Shown here piece by piece: positions 1 to 10,840 of a stretch of DNA of 64,000 bases. The stretch's first letter is position 1; every line of letters starts with the position of its first letter. Both the position numbers and the translations under genes were made by a program. Below the pieces are notes generated by a model. That model searched no databases. It was not told the DNA's origin and saw nothing but the letters and a program-made list of their open reading frames with translations. This DNA is from Hydra vulgaris (lineage: Eukaryota; Cnidaria; Hydrozoa; Anthoathecata; Hydridae), in NCBI RefSeq assembly GCF_038396675.1, contig NC_088931.1, forward strand, positions 73,601,501 to 73,665,500. The letters run 5' to 3'.

Positions 1-722
1 ATATATAGTTGTAAATCTAAAAGTTGCTGTTCAACTTTTTTTAAAGTTTACTTCAATAAGATGATTAAAAGTTTTGATTAAAGCATATGTTTGCATAATA
101 AATAATAATCAAGCTAGTTGAAGACATTTTATGTAAAGCATTAATGCCACTTTTTTAAAGTTTTAAAATCAAATTTCACACATCTGATTATTAATTTGAT
201 TTCACGGGAAAGTTTTTATACTTTGAAAAGTTTATTTTTCTTTCACTTTATTTTCAGTAAATGAAAAAGTCTGTAATTTAAATAGTTTCATACTCTAAGT
301 TTAAATATTAGCGAAGTAGTGCTTTGAATTTTTTTGGTAGCGACCATAGTCCGCTACCAAATTTTCTCAGTGAAAGAGCTTTCGCAATTGCGAAACTCCG
401 CTACATGCAACTAAGTCGCCCTACCTCTCAACTCTGCAAATCACTAACATCTATTTATTTTAACAAATACCTCAAATGAATTTAAAATAAATAATAAAGA
501 AAAAATGTCAAGGCGGCAATTTTCATAGACAGTCAGGTTTAGTTTCAAAATGAGTTTCGCAATATCAAATCGTATAAATAAAAATCCTAAAGTGATATAA
601 ATTTAACGAGAACACGCTTATAGATATTTTTTATATTTGCACGAAAGATTTGCTTTGTTACTTCCCCGAAGTAACAAAACAAATAAAATCAATCACATAA
701 ACTCGATTTGTTTAAGTAAAAG
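1..722. other. AT-rich flank of the LTR element
   Basis: No gene is supported here. The only structure seen is a hairpin at 333-342/352-361 (10-bp arms, TTTGGTAGCG and its complement, 9-nt loop). Bases 718-722 (AAAAG) are the left copy of the target-site duplication of the retrotransposon that follows. Confidence 0.6.
333..361. repeat. Short hairpin, 10-bp arms
   Basis: TTTGGTAGCG at 333-342 pairs perfectly with 352-361 across a 9-nt loop. It is GC-richer than its surroundings and may be the edge of an unrecognised element. Confidence 0.5.
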
Positions 723-979
723 TGTAATTCCGGAAAGTTCTAGAACATTTAATGACGTTAGAGATTTAATAGCTTTAATAGTTTTTACCAATAATAATTG
801 TAAATATGTTTTTGCGGTGATTTATGACGGTGTTTTGAAGGATATTTTAGGAAAAGCATAGAGTATATATATTGAGAAAAAAATTTGTAAATAGCAGAGT
901 TTTAGTTAGGAGAAAAGATTATCGTTTATTGATTTAGTTTATCTGTTTATTGATTTGTTGATTACGAGAAAAAACTACA
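723..979 (+). repeat. 5' LTR
   Basis: 257 bp, TG...CA termini. It matches the 3' LTR except for seven versus six A's after TTGAG. Near-identity implies a recent insertion, because both LTRs are identical at integration. Confidence 0.95.
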
Positions 980-991
980 AGCTAACCGGGC

Positions 992-1700
992 ATGGAACCA
1001 AGTATGAGATTATTTGATATGTTTGAAACGTATGATGGCACTTCGGATGCTGCTGTTTGGATTCAACGAACGAAAGTGATTGCTGAAATTCAGAACTTAA
1101 AGCTTAAACTACTTTTTCCGATTCATCTCAGAGAGGCTGCTTATGCAGTGTACGATGCTTTAACCGCGGAAGATAAAAAAGATGTTGTGGAAGTCGAGCG
1201 TGTGTTATTAGCGGCGTTTTCTGTAGATGCCTATACTGCATATGAACTGTTTACAAAACGAAAATTATGTGACGGAGAAAAAGCCGACGTGTTTTTGGCT
1301 GATTTAAGACGATTAGCTTATCTTGCTAAATTATTTACAGTCTGTGCGTTTGGCGTTTGTTGTGGGTTTGCCAGAAGTTTTATCATCAAGATTTCGAGCC
1401 GTAATGGATCCGATTGATATAATGTTACCCAGAGTGAGAGCTGCTTTGAACTGTGCAAATGTGATTGACAGTGACGCTGTTGGCGCTGTATCTAGACGCC
1501 ATGCTACAAAAACCGCGTTAGTGTGTTACAACTGCAAAGGTTTGAATCTCATTGCAAAGAATTGTTTGCTTGCGAAGAACTTGTCACCGAAGACTGTTAG
1601 ATGTTTTAAATGTGGTGAGGAAGGACACATTGCATCAAAATGCTGGAAGCTGCAGGGAAACGATTGCAGGAGCGAGGAATCTGCGCTACCTCGCTCCTGA
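992..1700 (+). pseudogene. gag: gag of the LTR retrotransposon, frameshifted
   Basis: Gag packages the element RNA in the cytoplasmic particle. The ATG at 992 lies 13 nt after the 5' LTR and opens frame 2. A capsid-like stretch runs to about 1320, where the similarity moves to frame 3 (roughly 1323-1700). That is one indel between about 1320 and 1350. Frame 3 carries two nucleic-acid-binding zinc knuckles: CYNCKGLNLIAKNC (a C-x2-C-x7-C variant, with the usual histidine not obvious) and a canonical CFKCGEEGHIASKC (C-x2-C-x4-H-x4-C). The frame ends at TGA 1698-1700, at the base of the frameshift stem-loop. A natural +1 event at 1320-1350 is less likely than a mutation, since nothing there resembles a shift site. 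Confidence 0.85.
1655..1699 (+). promoter_or_regulatory. gag-pol -1 ribosomal frameshift signal
   Basis: Slippery heptamer GGGAAAC at 1655-1661 is phased as G GGA AAC in the gag (zinc knuckle) frame. A 5-nt spacer (GATTG) follows, then an 11-bp perfect stem (CAGGAGCGAGG 1667-1677 with 1689-1699) closing an 11-nt loop. The gag stop codon overlaps the 3' arm. Slipping back one base enters the protease/RT frame, which is open through this point. X XXY YYZ plus spacer plus stem-loop is the established retroviral and retrotransposon arrangement. Confidence 0.88.
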
Positions 1701-4627
1701 ACAACGGTGGAATGAGCTCATTATCAGTTATTAGTTTAAAAGTTAACGGTATGGTTGCGACAGCTTTAGTGGACACAGGATGTTCGAAGACGATTTTGAA
1801 TAAAAAATTCCTGCCCAAAAGTCAATGTAGGTACTCAAACTCTCAAAAGGTAGTAACGTTTGAAGGAGAAGTTCATCAGTGCACTAGGTCAGCGGTCGTG
1901 ATTCTTGAGGTTGATGGCATTAAAGCACGCGATGAAGTTATTTTAGTGGACTTCCAACCGTTTGGAGTTGATATGATGCTCGGAATGAGTTCCATTAAAT
2001 TACTTGGAGTATCCATTTCTCCTTTGGGAAAAGCGAAGTTCGGATTGAGATACTGTGGAGCATCGGCTTTGAATAAGGACAAAGTTAAGAAAATCGAAAT
2101 AAAAAAGAAAGATCACGAAGCAGTTTTTAATGGTGTTGAATGGAGAGTCAAATGGAAATGGAGAGATGGAGAAAGCCCCGACCGATTGCGTAATAAAGTG
2201 GCACAGTACGGAATTCCACAACACGCTAGAGCAGACTATGAAAACGAACTACAGGATTGGATTGATCGGAAGTGGCTGTTAGAGTATGACAAAAATGAAT
2301 TGGGGCCGCCCAAAGGGCAGATTCCTTTAATGGCTGTCATTCAGAGAAACAAAGACCACAAAATCCGACCTGTTCTGGACTGGAGAGAATCTAACGATTA
2401 CATTGAGACATACACGAGAGATGCAGATGTGTGTGTCGAAAAGCTTAGAGAATGGAGAAGAATGGGTTACAAACCAGCAATTATTGATTTACGCAAGGCT
2501 TATCTTTAACTTAAAACTTATAAATCTCTTTGGCCCTTCCAAACAGTGGTGTTTCGAAATAAAAGGTATTGTTTGACAAGACTTGGTTTCGGATTGAACG
2601 TTGCGCCAATGATCATGAAATCCGTTGTGAGTGCCGTCATTGATCAAGACGAATTAGAGAAGAGTGGAACACCCGCTTATGTTGACGACATTTTTGTAGA
2701 CGAAAGTGTGGTGAGTCTTGATTATGTCAAGAGGCATTTTTCAAAATATGGTTTAGAAAGTAAAGAAGGTGAGCAGATTGGTAATGATGGAGTTCGTGTA
2801 TTAGGATTGTGTGTGCGCAAGGTGGGTAACAAACTGATGTGGTCCAGAGGGAATCGAGTTGATGCTATCTCGCAAAAGTTAACCAGGAGAGTTGTGTTTT
2901 CAATCTGTGGACAGTTGGTAGGACATTTACCCGTGTGTGGTTGGCTGCGAGTGATTTGTAGTCTCTTGAAGAGGAAAGCTGTCAGTCTGACGAAGGGTTG
3001 GGACGATGAAATTTGTGATGAGAACGTTAAGTGGGTGCTTAAAGAAGTATTTGCTGAGGTGGAAAGTTGCAAGCCTGCTTGTGGTGATTGGGCTGTGTGT
3101 GGTGATGAGGGAAAAGTGTGGGTTGATGCCAGTTCTTTAGCGATGGGTGCTCTTATTCAAGTTGGGGAAACTACTGTGGAGGATGCAACATGGCTGCGAA
3201 AAGAAACGTCAGATATTCATATAAACATGGCAGAATTAGACGCTGTGATACGTGGAATGAATATGGCTCTAATGTGGAAGCTGAAGAAAGTGACTGTTTT
3301 TACCGATTCCATGACAGTATTCCACTGGGTTTCTGACGCCATTACAGGAAAATCAAGGTTGAGATCAAAAGCGACGGGTGAAATGCTGATTCGAAGAAGA
3401 CTGAGCGTGTTGCAACAGCTAATTGAAGAATACAATGTTAGTGTTGAGGTAAAATTCATTCCTTCTAAAGATAATTTGGCTAACGCATTAACAAGAGTTC
3501 GCAGCAGATGGCTCAACAAACTGACTGTGCCAGAGTGTCGGAATAGTTGTATAGGAATCGTAGCTACGAAGGCTGAATATATTTCCGATATACACCAAAG
3601 AACTGGACATTTCGGAGTGAATCGAACGTTAAACTTTGTTAGTAAAGCAATTCCGACTGCAACTGAAAACGATGTTCGAAATGTGATAAAAAGTTGCGAA
3701 CCATGTCAGTCAATAGATCCAGCGCCAATACGGTGGGAAAAAGGGAAATTGGATGTTGAAGAAAACTGGGAGAGATTGGCCATGGACATCACGCATTATG
3801 GCACTGACGAGTTTTTGAGTCTAATTGATTGCGGACCTTCAAAATACGCGTTGTGGCGACAATTATCAAGCTCATACGGAAGCCTTGCCATAGTCCGAAT
3901 ACTCCGTCTTATTTTTTGTGAACGTGGAGCACCGTCTGAAATATTGACTGACAATGAGCCGAAATTTAAAACTAAAGAGATAAGGAGTTTCCTTGATAGT
4001 TGGGGAGTACAAGTTAGATTTAGAGCCGCTTATTATCCTGAAGGAAATGGAATTGTAGAAAGAAACCACCGTACAATCAAGAGAATAGCAGAACGATCGA
4101 AAATGTCGATACCGGAAGCACTATATTGGTACAATGTTTCAGCCGACAAAAATGGTGCAAGTCCGATGGACAAAATATACAGTTATACCATTGGTGTGAA
4201 AGGATTGGGAAAAGAGAATCTTCCTGCGCAAAATGTCACGAACAAGAGGTTTCGAATCAGCGATAAAGTCTAGCTGAAACCACCAAATGCGAGGTGCTAT
4301 ACAAAGTGGCAACCAGCTACGATAACTCGGAATGCGTTGAAACAAATCGTAGAAGTGAACGGCATTCCGCGTCATGTGAAACACGTTAGACCTCGAAATG
4401 ATACTCAGTCCTGCATTATCCCTGATGTGGAAATAGAGATGAATACTGAAACTGGTCTAGAGAACGCTAAAAATCAAGGAGAGCAAGTTAAAGATGTATT
4501 AGAGACGAACGAGGAAAATGTCGAAGCTGAAGATAGACCCCAAGAAATCGACATGCTTTTGCGACGGAGTGTTCGGGAACGGCGCATGCCTCCGAAATAC
4601 TTTGATTGCTATTTGGATGATCCGTAA
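1661..4627 (+). pseudogene. pol: pol (PR-RT-RH-IN) of the LTR retrotransposon, two in-frame stops
   Basis: Pol copies the element RNA and inserts the cDNA. All parts lie in frame 2. In order: aspartic protease with ALVDTGCSKTIL (about 1760-1800); RT beginning near 2330, with the D of IIDLRKAY (about 2485) and the catalytic YVDDIFVD (about 2678); RNase H with VWVDASS (about 3118), AELDAVIRG (about 3233) and TDSMTVFHW (about 3302); integrase with an H-H-C-C zinc-finger region (about 3590-3710) and D, D, E at AMDITHYG, LTDNEPKF and GNGIVERNH (about 3780, 3945, 4045); and a basic tail. Stops interrupt it at TAA 2507-2509, inside RT, and TAG 4271-4273, in the integrase tail. Both look like single transitions at sense codons (C to T, G to A). 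The copy cannot make full-length Pol without readthrough. Confidence 0.9.
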
Positions 4628-4632
4628 GGATC

Positions 4633-4641
4633 AAGGAGGAG
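4633..4641 (+). other. Polypurine tract
   Basis: AAGGAGGAG directly abuts the 3' LTR, the expected plus-strand priming site for reverse transcription. Confidence 0.75.
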
Positions 4642-4897
4642 TGTAATTCCGGAAAGTTCTAGAACATTTAATGACGTTAGAGATTTAATAGCTTTAATAG
4701 TTTTTACCAATAATAATTGTAAATATGTTTTTGCGGTGATTTATGACGGTGTTTTGAAGGATATTTTAGGAAAAGCATAGAGTATATATATTGAGAAAAA
4801 ATTTGTAAATAGCAGAGTTTTAGTTAGGAGAAAAGATTATCGTTTATTGATTTAGTTTATCTGTTTATTGATTTGTTGATTACGAGAAAAAACTACA
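4642..4897 (+). repeat. 3' LTR
   Basis: 256 bp, TG...CA termini, one base shorter than the 5' LTR. It is followed by AAAAG, the right target-site duplication. Confidence 0.95.
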
Positions 4898-5820
4898 AAA
4901 AGTCTTAAAAACACAGCAATAAACTAAAATCCAAACACAACAACAATAAAAATGTCGCTAGAATCAGCTATCATAATAAACACCTTGAAAAAGAACAAAC
5001 GGCTTTTATAAACCCATATTGATAAACCAATAATTAACAAAGTATTATCTCCTAAAACTACTTATAAACAACGACAAATCAATCAATAATGAAAACAATT
5101 TTGTAAATTAGTTTAACATATCGCCGGTATATAAGGGAAATGCGCTAAGTCCATTTTTACCAGTATAAACAAACGTCATCAGCAATAATGACCGCGTATA
5201 TACTGATACATTAATTAGATAATCTAGTTAATAGTATGAATTGTACAAGTTAGCATCTAGTGCAATTATATGTCCGCTTTCTATGTTACCTTTCTAACTC
5301 GACTTCCTCTGACTTTCGCTCGAACTTTTTTCGCTATTCCTAAATACACTTACTCTTGGTCAGCAAAGCGGGTGATGATGTTCTTTAGCGAGCTGAACTT
5401 GTCTTTGCTGGTCCAGCTGTGTGGCCTCTATATGGCAATTAGCCGGAGGAGGATAAACCACAATACCCATTTTTAGCAGTTTTGAGTTATTTATACCACT
5501 ATTTAGTATTTTGAATTCTCTATCGTTTGATATACCACACAAATTTAATAAATCAATTATTAATGAGTTATTAAGATTTTTTAATTTAACTATTACACAA
5601 AAGCTTATTAATTTAACTATTACGCAAAAACTTATTTGTTCATTATCTCAAAATGATGTTTTTGGACTTAGTGCATTTCCCTTGTATACAGACAAAATTC
5701 AATATTAACACAGGATCTAATCATCTCTCTTAAATATTTTGATAAATATTTTGGTTATAATAAAAACGATTAAATAACTAAGTAAGAATTTAAAAGGTCT
5801 TTTATAAGCGTAAAAAAAAC
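4898..5820. other. AT-rich spacer with an inverted pair of 36-bp motifs
   Basis: No convincing gene. A motif around GGACTTAGYGCATTTCCCTT occurs inverted at 5121-5160 (minus) and 5655-5692 (plus), possibly sub-terminal repeats of a small element. A GC-richer patch (5270-5480) is open in several frames but matches nothing I recognise. 5580-5640 holds a 24-bp direct duplication. Confidence 0.4.
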
Positions 5821-6072
5821 AAGACACCGGGATTCGTCGATTTCATCTGCAGCATAGTAATTAACCGCCTCGATGAGCATAATATTTCTTTATTAAAAGT
5901 TTTAAAACACTCTCTAAAAATATTTTTTTTCCTGAAAACTGCTAAAGTAATACCTAAGTTTAAATCAGAAGGTACAAGTGAAATAACTAATTACAAACCA
6001 AAATTAATACATTCTATGTTCTCCAAGATACTTTTGAAAACTATGTGCAATAGATTATCTTTTTTACACTAA
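5821..6072 (+). pseudogene. LINE reverse transcriptase, N-terminal fragment
   Basis: The frame reads KTPGFVDFICSIV (RT domain entry), then KTAKVIPKFKSEGTSEITNY, the segment that precedes the fingers motif in CR1/L2/Jockey RTs, then MFSKILLKTMCNRL and a stop at 6070-6072. Further similarity (a TSTEKATLYLIE-like stretch) continues past the stop in another frame. It is clearly decayed. The catalytic aspartates are not in this fragment. Confidence 0.75.
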
Positions 6073-6380
6073 AGTCTAATTATTAAAATTTTTGAGTTTC
6101 AATAAAATACTTCAACTGAAAAAGCAACTCTTTACCTCATTGAAATAATAATAAGTTAAATTCTTTGAAATTGCTCATAAATCTTTACCACATAATCATT
6201 ATGACGACTTTAGCTTTTTAAACAAAAAATACTCCGATTCTGCATTTTTTAATATACAAAATTTAAATTAGAACTTAAAACCACTATAAATAACTTTACT
6301 GGAATATACATAAACATCAGAAATTTACTTATTAATGTAAACAAATTAAAAAACTTTCCTTGAATGCAAACATACTTTTA

Positions 6381-7042
6381 GTATGATCTACCTTACAGAG
6401 ACTTGGTGCTCTGACGAAGCAGCAGAAACAAACTCTGACCTCCAAATTCCAAACATAAAATATTTTCTAAAGAAAGATCGGTTAGCAAAAGAGGAGGAGG
6501 AATTTTGAATTATATAGGGAATGATCTAAACATTAAGATAAGAAATGATCTTTCTAACTCTGATGTCGATAGTGAGATCCGCACAATGGAAGTTACTAAC
6601 ACTGCCTCAAAGAGTTTTCTAGTTTCTACGTGCTACAGACCACCTGATGGTGACTTGTAAATTTTCGAATTATTTGAAACATATAATTACAAAAAATAGA
6701 TAACAGAAAAAGTTATTCATTATTGGATATATAAACATAAATATTTTAATGTACAACGAGCACACGATCACTAAAAATTTCTTTGACGACATGTTTCAAC
6801 TTAATATCTTCCACATTATCAACAAACCTACCACGGTAACTTCCAAATCTATTACTGCTAATGACAATATATTAACAAACTCAATACAAGATTCTTCTCT
6901 AAAATCAAGAATAATAAAAACAGATATTTCAGATCACTTTCCAATATACTTCTCTTTGTCACAAAATTCCACAAAAATTAATAATTCAAAAACCTTATGT
7001 TATAAAAGAATTATCGATAAACGATCTTCTAAATGCCTCTAA
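6381..7042 (+). pseudogene. LINE AP-endonuclease fragment
   Basis: This domain nicks target DNA for target-primed reverse transcription. LTETWCSDEA (about 6392) is the family's L(S)ETW motif, with the catalytic E. VSTCYRPPDGD follows (about 6627), then ISDHFPIYF with the catalytic D-H pair (about 6930). Stops at about 6508 and 6658, and a frame change near 6745, break it. It lies downstream of the RT N-terminal piece, which is the wrong order. Confidence 0.78.
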
Positions 7043-7051
7043 TATCTTTAA

Positions 7052-7716
7052 AACTATGTTTGCCGACGATACAAACTTATTTTACTCATCAAAGACAATC
7101 GAAGACCTCTTTGAAAAAACAAATGCTGAACTAAAAAAAGTTAATATATGGTTTAAATCAAATAAACTGTCACTCAATATATAAAAAACTAAGTATATAC
7201 TAGTCCACTCTAATCATCAAATTAAAAAAATACCCCTGAATCTACCAACAATTGATATAGAAAATGTAACCATCAAAAGAGCTCTGAATACAAAGTTTTT
7301 AGGAGTTCTAATTGATTAACACATCTCCTGGAAACCCCACATAAACTACATAGACACAAAAATATCAAAGAACATATGTCTATTTTACAAGGCAAGACCA
7401 TTTTTGTCACAAAAAAGTCTAAAACTTGTCTACTTTTCATTCATACATAGCTATCTCGTGTATGCCAATATAGCATGGGGCAGTACCCATAAATCTAAAT
7501 TAGAACCACTTTACTTACATCAAAAACACGCTTCAAGACTAGTATACAACAAAAACAAATTTACTCATGCTCAACCCTTATTGGAACAAATGAACGCACT
7601 AAATATATTTCAAATAACTATTTTTCAAAATATACTTTGCATGTTTAAATATAAATCTTATCAATCTTACACAAATTTCGTTTTTATCACATTTATACGC
7701 AAGCATTACAAATAAA
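7052..7716 (+). pseudogene. LINE reverse transcriptase, C-terminal fragment
   Basis: Starts at the catalytic box MFADDTNLFY (about 7055). It continues through a thumb-like region (TKFLGVLID, about 7290) to the typical CR1 tail with HSYLVYANIAWGST, LYLHQKHASRLVYN and LEQMNALNIFQ (about 7440-7610). In-frame stops occur near 7183 and 7317. The RT palm upstream of FADD is missing, so the junction at about 7045 is a deletion breakpoint. The 3' UTR may run to the A-rich stretch near 8030. Confidence 0.82.
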
Positions 7717-7729
7717 CTTATAGTGAAAC

Positions 7730-8480
7730 ATATAAACACTCCTCCAAAAAATCAGCAGATTTATTTTTATTGTTTTTTTATTTTAATTGAAAGAATATAG
7801 AGATTTCTCGGATTATTTTCACGTAAACGTTATTATATCGTTGTAATTGGTATTTATTTTTATCATGTCTCGGAGTTGTATGCAACTATATTTTTATTTA
7901 CTTCGTATATTTCGAACTTTATGTTTATGATATTTGTATCTGTATATCTTTACCGCTAATCTGTGATTGGTTACTTGTAAATACTTTGTAGTTGTAAAAT
8001 AAACACGCATAAAGAAAGAAAAAAAGAAAAAGCTCTTTTGCAAACGGAGAAATTTGATACATTCGACTTCAAATTTTGATTCATTCGATTTCAAAATATC
8101 AACGTTTAATTTTTACGCTATGTAAGGAGTAGATAAACAAGTGGATACTGATTTAAGAAACGTGAAAACTGATTTAAAAAACGTGAACAATTTGCGCTCA
8201 AAGCTTTGTTCAAAGTTATGTTGCGGTAATATAGTGTATTTAAAAAAGCAAACCAAAACCTCATTATTGTAAACAGAAGTAGCTATACAAGTAATTAATT
8301 TTAAAAAGAAAAAAGAAGATAAAAAACCTCTTTTTAAACAAATATCTTAACTAATTTTGTTTCTACTAAATATTTATTTTAAAAACCATTTTACGCCCTC
8401 TAATTCATTTATTAAAGAAACGAAAACTTTAAATATTTACTAACTAGACGTGTATAATGTTTTATGCATTACATTTAAGA
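7730..8480. other. LINE 3' UTR and AT-rich spacer
   Basis: No gene seen. An A/G-rich tail at about 7995-8035 could be the LINE 3' end. The rest is low-complexity AT-rich DNA. Confidence 0.4.
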
Positions 8481-9720
8481 TAGCGTTGTTACGACTTTGA
8501 AATAATTCAATTGTCTCCTAAATCGAGAAAATGTATTTTTCAAAGTCGACAAAAACTGACTAATAATTTTTTGATGTCACCTAAGTCGACTAAAAGTCGA
8601 TTTAGTCGAAGTATTTAAATAATTTTTTTTTAGTTATAATTCTTTAATTGACAATTAATTTTTAGGCGCGAAATAAGTAGAACTTTAAGACAATAAAAAA
8701 AAAATCTGGGGGGGGGGAATGTAACACATTTATAAAACATATTATTATAACAAGAGCGTGTTTTTTTGTTTAATTTTAATTAATCTATGAGATCATTTAA
8801 ATCGAATAAACAAACAAAACAAAAAAGAAATTACAATCGTAGAGTAAAGAAAAAAACACAAGATGATCATTTTATATTTCTTGGTTTAACAAAACAAATA
8901 ATTCATTATTCATCTAGTTTAAGTCTATTTTGCCGTTCTGTAATGATTTCTGCAGCACTTGAAAATAGCTCTTCCGAAGGCGTTGATGAACCAGTTTTAC
9001 AAAAGGGCATTTTCGCTATCTTTGACAAAACGGTAACTTATATACTTCTATAAATTTTAAGGGGACACGAATTTTATATTCATATTTAAACAATTTATAA
9101 TTTCATTGTCTGAATATTCTGACGACACTGTTTCATCGCATAACAATACTTTTTTTTTTTTTTTGATGAAGATTTTTGACTAGATGACGACTGCTGGCTA
9201 GACAACTCAAGACTTGTTGGTGCGAGCAGCAATTCATAGCTCAATTAAATAACTAAAGAATGAGCTTTTTTAATAAAAGTAATTTTCTCTGTTTCGTTTG
9301 ATATAAATTTGAAAGAACAAAATCGAGGATCTGAATATTTGGCTACGTACAACTATTCAATTTTGAGAAAATCTTTACACCATTAATTAAAATTATATTT
9401 AAATTTGATGGCAAGATTAATAATTATACGATTATTTGATTTACTTTTAAAGTTAGTAAAATAATCAGTTAATTTATGAACGGCCAGTAATGTAATTGAA
9501 CAAATGGTATATTATAATCCGTTTAAAATTTTTGTAAAGTCATGTATTGGTTCAAATAAATCAATTAGATTGCCAATGATTTCCAGTTCCAAGCTTTTTA
9601 AAAACAAATTATTATTATCTTTGTACTCTGGCTTGATTATAACGTCTTTGCTAAGTTTAAAAACTGAGTACAACATTAACAGAGGTCAAAATTCCACAAA
9701 GTAGGATTAACTTTTAAGTA
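8481..9720 (-). mobile_element. Decayed hAT DNA transposon
   Basis: The transposase remnant reads on the minus strand (8906-9710). Its 3' end is followed by AGCGTTGTTACG at about 8482, resembling hAT-type terminal sequence. The same sequence family recurs at 23295 (AGTGTTGTTACGG...), with shared runs of GTCGACTAAA-like sequence. The 5' terminus was not located. Confidence 0.6.
8906..9710 (-). pseudogene. hAT transposase, C-terminal half
   Basis: Read from 9710 downward. A segment ELEIIGNLIDLFEPIHDFTK (about 9600-9540) matches the hAT region before the catalytic insertion domain. SDPRFCSFKFISNE (about 9330) matches the conserved L-DPRFK stretch. A serine/lysine-rich linker follows (about 9170), and GSSTPSEELFSSAAEIITER (about 8980-8925) is the hATC dimerisation motif (S-TPSER-FS-AG-I). 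Stops interrupt the frame at several places, including the linker, and the frame moves around a T-run at about 9150. The open stretch on the opposite strand (8787-9053) is a shadow. Confidence 0.8.
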
Positions 9721-10007
9721 ATTATTAAACCCCTATAAATGATTAATTTAATGATATTCTAATTAAAATGCTTTCAATACGCATTCGTGGCTTGAAAAAG
9801 CCTGGTTCAACTGAACATAACTAGCACTACTCAGGTCTGCTGCTATTATTTTATTTGTCGAGTATAAACACTTTATCAGGTTTATTATAATTTTTATATT
9901 TTGGGTACTTTTATTTTTGATACAAAAACCTCTGGGATGAAGTAACCCGGCCATTATGAAAATATAATCAGCTCCTTAATGGAGTTCCCCTCTTTTTAAT
10001 TCCTCCC

Positions 10008-10055
10008 AAATCGGAAAACAATTGTTTTTTAACAAAAACAATTGTTTTTCGATTT
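10008..10055. repeat. Hairpin, 22-bp arms with one mismatch
   Basis: 10008-10029 and 10034-10055 are inverted copies around AAAACAATTGTTTTT with a 4-nt loop. It lies immediately 5' of a LINE fragment and may mark its junction. Confidence 0.6.
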
Positions 10056-10840
10056 CAGATTATTATTGTATTACTTTTGTCAATTTTTTATTTAAGATCT
10101 CATCTTGAGTCTAATATCTTATTTTTGAAAATCAATATATGGATTTTGATTTGTTTGTTCTACAGCTAACTTGCTAACTGCTGTGACGGTAAGGTTCAGT
10201 TGTGCATTAGGTGGAGGCGGCGAGGTAAGGACTATTTTTTTTGACATATTAAAAGTTTTTGATAAGGATTAGCATGCTAGTCTTCTCCGTAAGCTTTCTT
10301 CATTGATGCATTTGGGAAAGTCTTAGAGATTATCAAACTATTTCTGTTTAACTGCAGTATTAAAGTTATCTTTAAAAGTCAACAGTCTTCTTCAATTTCA
10401 GTAAATGTTGTACATCATAATTTTATCCTTGTTACAATCCAGTTTCTTATCTATACTAATAATCTTCCTGACATTCTTAATAAGTTTACTAAAACCTTAT
10501 TCAAAGTGACTCCACTGGCTGACGGCCATACTTTATACTCTTTTGTTTACAAAAAGTCTTCTCTTTTTGATCGCTTAGAACAAGCAGCCAATGTTGCATC
10601 TGATTTCTTTTCTGTGATATATATGTAGTAAATAACTGAGTTTTGTTGGAGTTAAAATTCACAAGCCACTGCAGTGCCCAGATTGCAATGGCTCGTTAAT
10701 TTTAACTCCAACAAAACTCAGTCATATACTGGAAATAACAATCGCAATATTCTTGAAATTCTTATTTTGATGAATGGCAACTCTTTTACTAAATTCTCTA
10801 CTTTACGTTTTCTTAAAATATCATTCAAAATTAAACTCTC
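10056..10840 (+). pseudogene. Jockey-like LINE RT fragment, copy A
   Basis: The nucleotide sequence parallels copy B (11710-12450). It has the stretch around the ATGGATTTTGATT segment and GTGCATTAGGTGGAGGCGGC, then a FLIYTNNLPDILNKF block (about 10442). The catalytic FADD box has decayed to LADGHT (about 10515). The C-terminal segment near 10700-10800 contains MNGNSF and TLRFLKISF. Reading frames are broken many times. A 25-bp inverted duplication (10635-10722) disrupts the region after the catalytic box. Confidence 0.72.
10635..10722. repeat. Perfect 25-bp inverted repeat inside a LINE
   Basis: 10635-10659 pairs exactly with 10698-10722 across 38 nt. One arm fits the expected LINE coding position; the other appears to be a template-switch copy of it. 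Confidence 0.85.

Larger units (their letters stand above)
723..4897 (+). mobile_element. LTR retrotransposon, Ty3/gypsy-like, full length but defective
   Basis: The element is 4175 bp, bounded by two direct repeats (723-979 and 4642-4897) that start TGTAAT and end CTACA. The two repeats differ by one A in a homopolymer. AAAAG flanks it on both sides (718-722 and 4898-4902), a 5-bp target-site duplication. Inside, in order, are gag with two zinc knuckles, protease, reverse transcriptase, RNase H and integrase, then a purine tract. The PR-RT-RH-IN order rules out the Ty1/copia order. The integrase C-terminus resembles the Ty3/gypsy group, but a BEL/Pao placement is not excluded without a tree. 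A tRNA primer site with a terminal TGG directly after the 5' LTR is not obvious. Confidence 0.95.
5821..7720 (+). mobile_element. CR1-like LINE remains, domain order scrambled
   Basis: Three blocks of a non-LTR retrotransposon lie on the plus strand in the order RT N-terminus (5821-6072), AP endonuclease (6381-7042), RT C-terminus (7052-7716). The natural order is endonuclease then RT. The arrangement therefore needs at least two overlapping insertions or an internal rearrangement plus deletion. Confidence 0.8.

Noticed and set aside
637..861. Open frame across the 5' LTR edge
   Set aside because: It straddles the LTR boundary and part of it recurs in the 3' LTR without a start, so it is not a gene.
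980..1000. Possible tRNA primer-binding site after the 5' LTR
   Set aside because: No TGG directly after the LTR. The only nearby TGG is in the gag start, and I cannot assign a tRNA.
8707..8719. G-run (GGGGGGGGG) as a regulatory element
   Set aside because: A single homopolymer next to A-rich sequence, probably a slippage product at an element edge.
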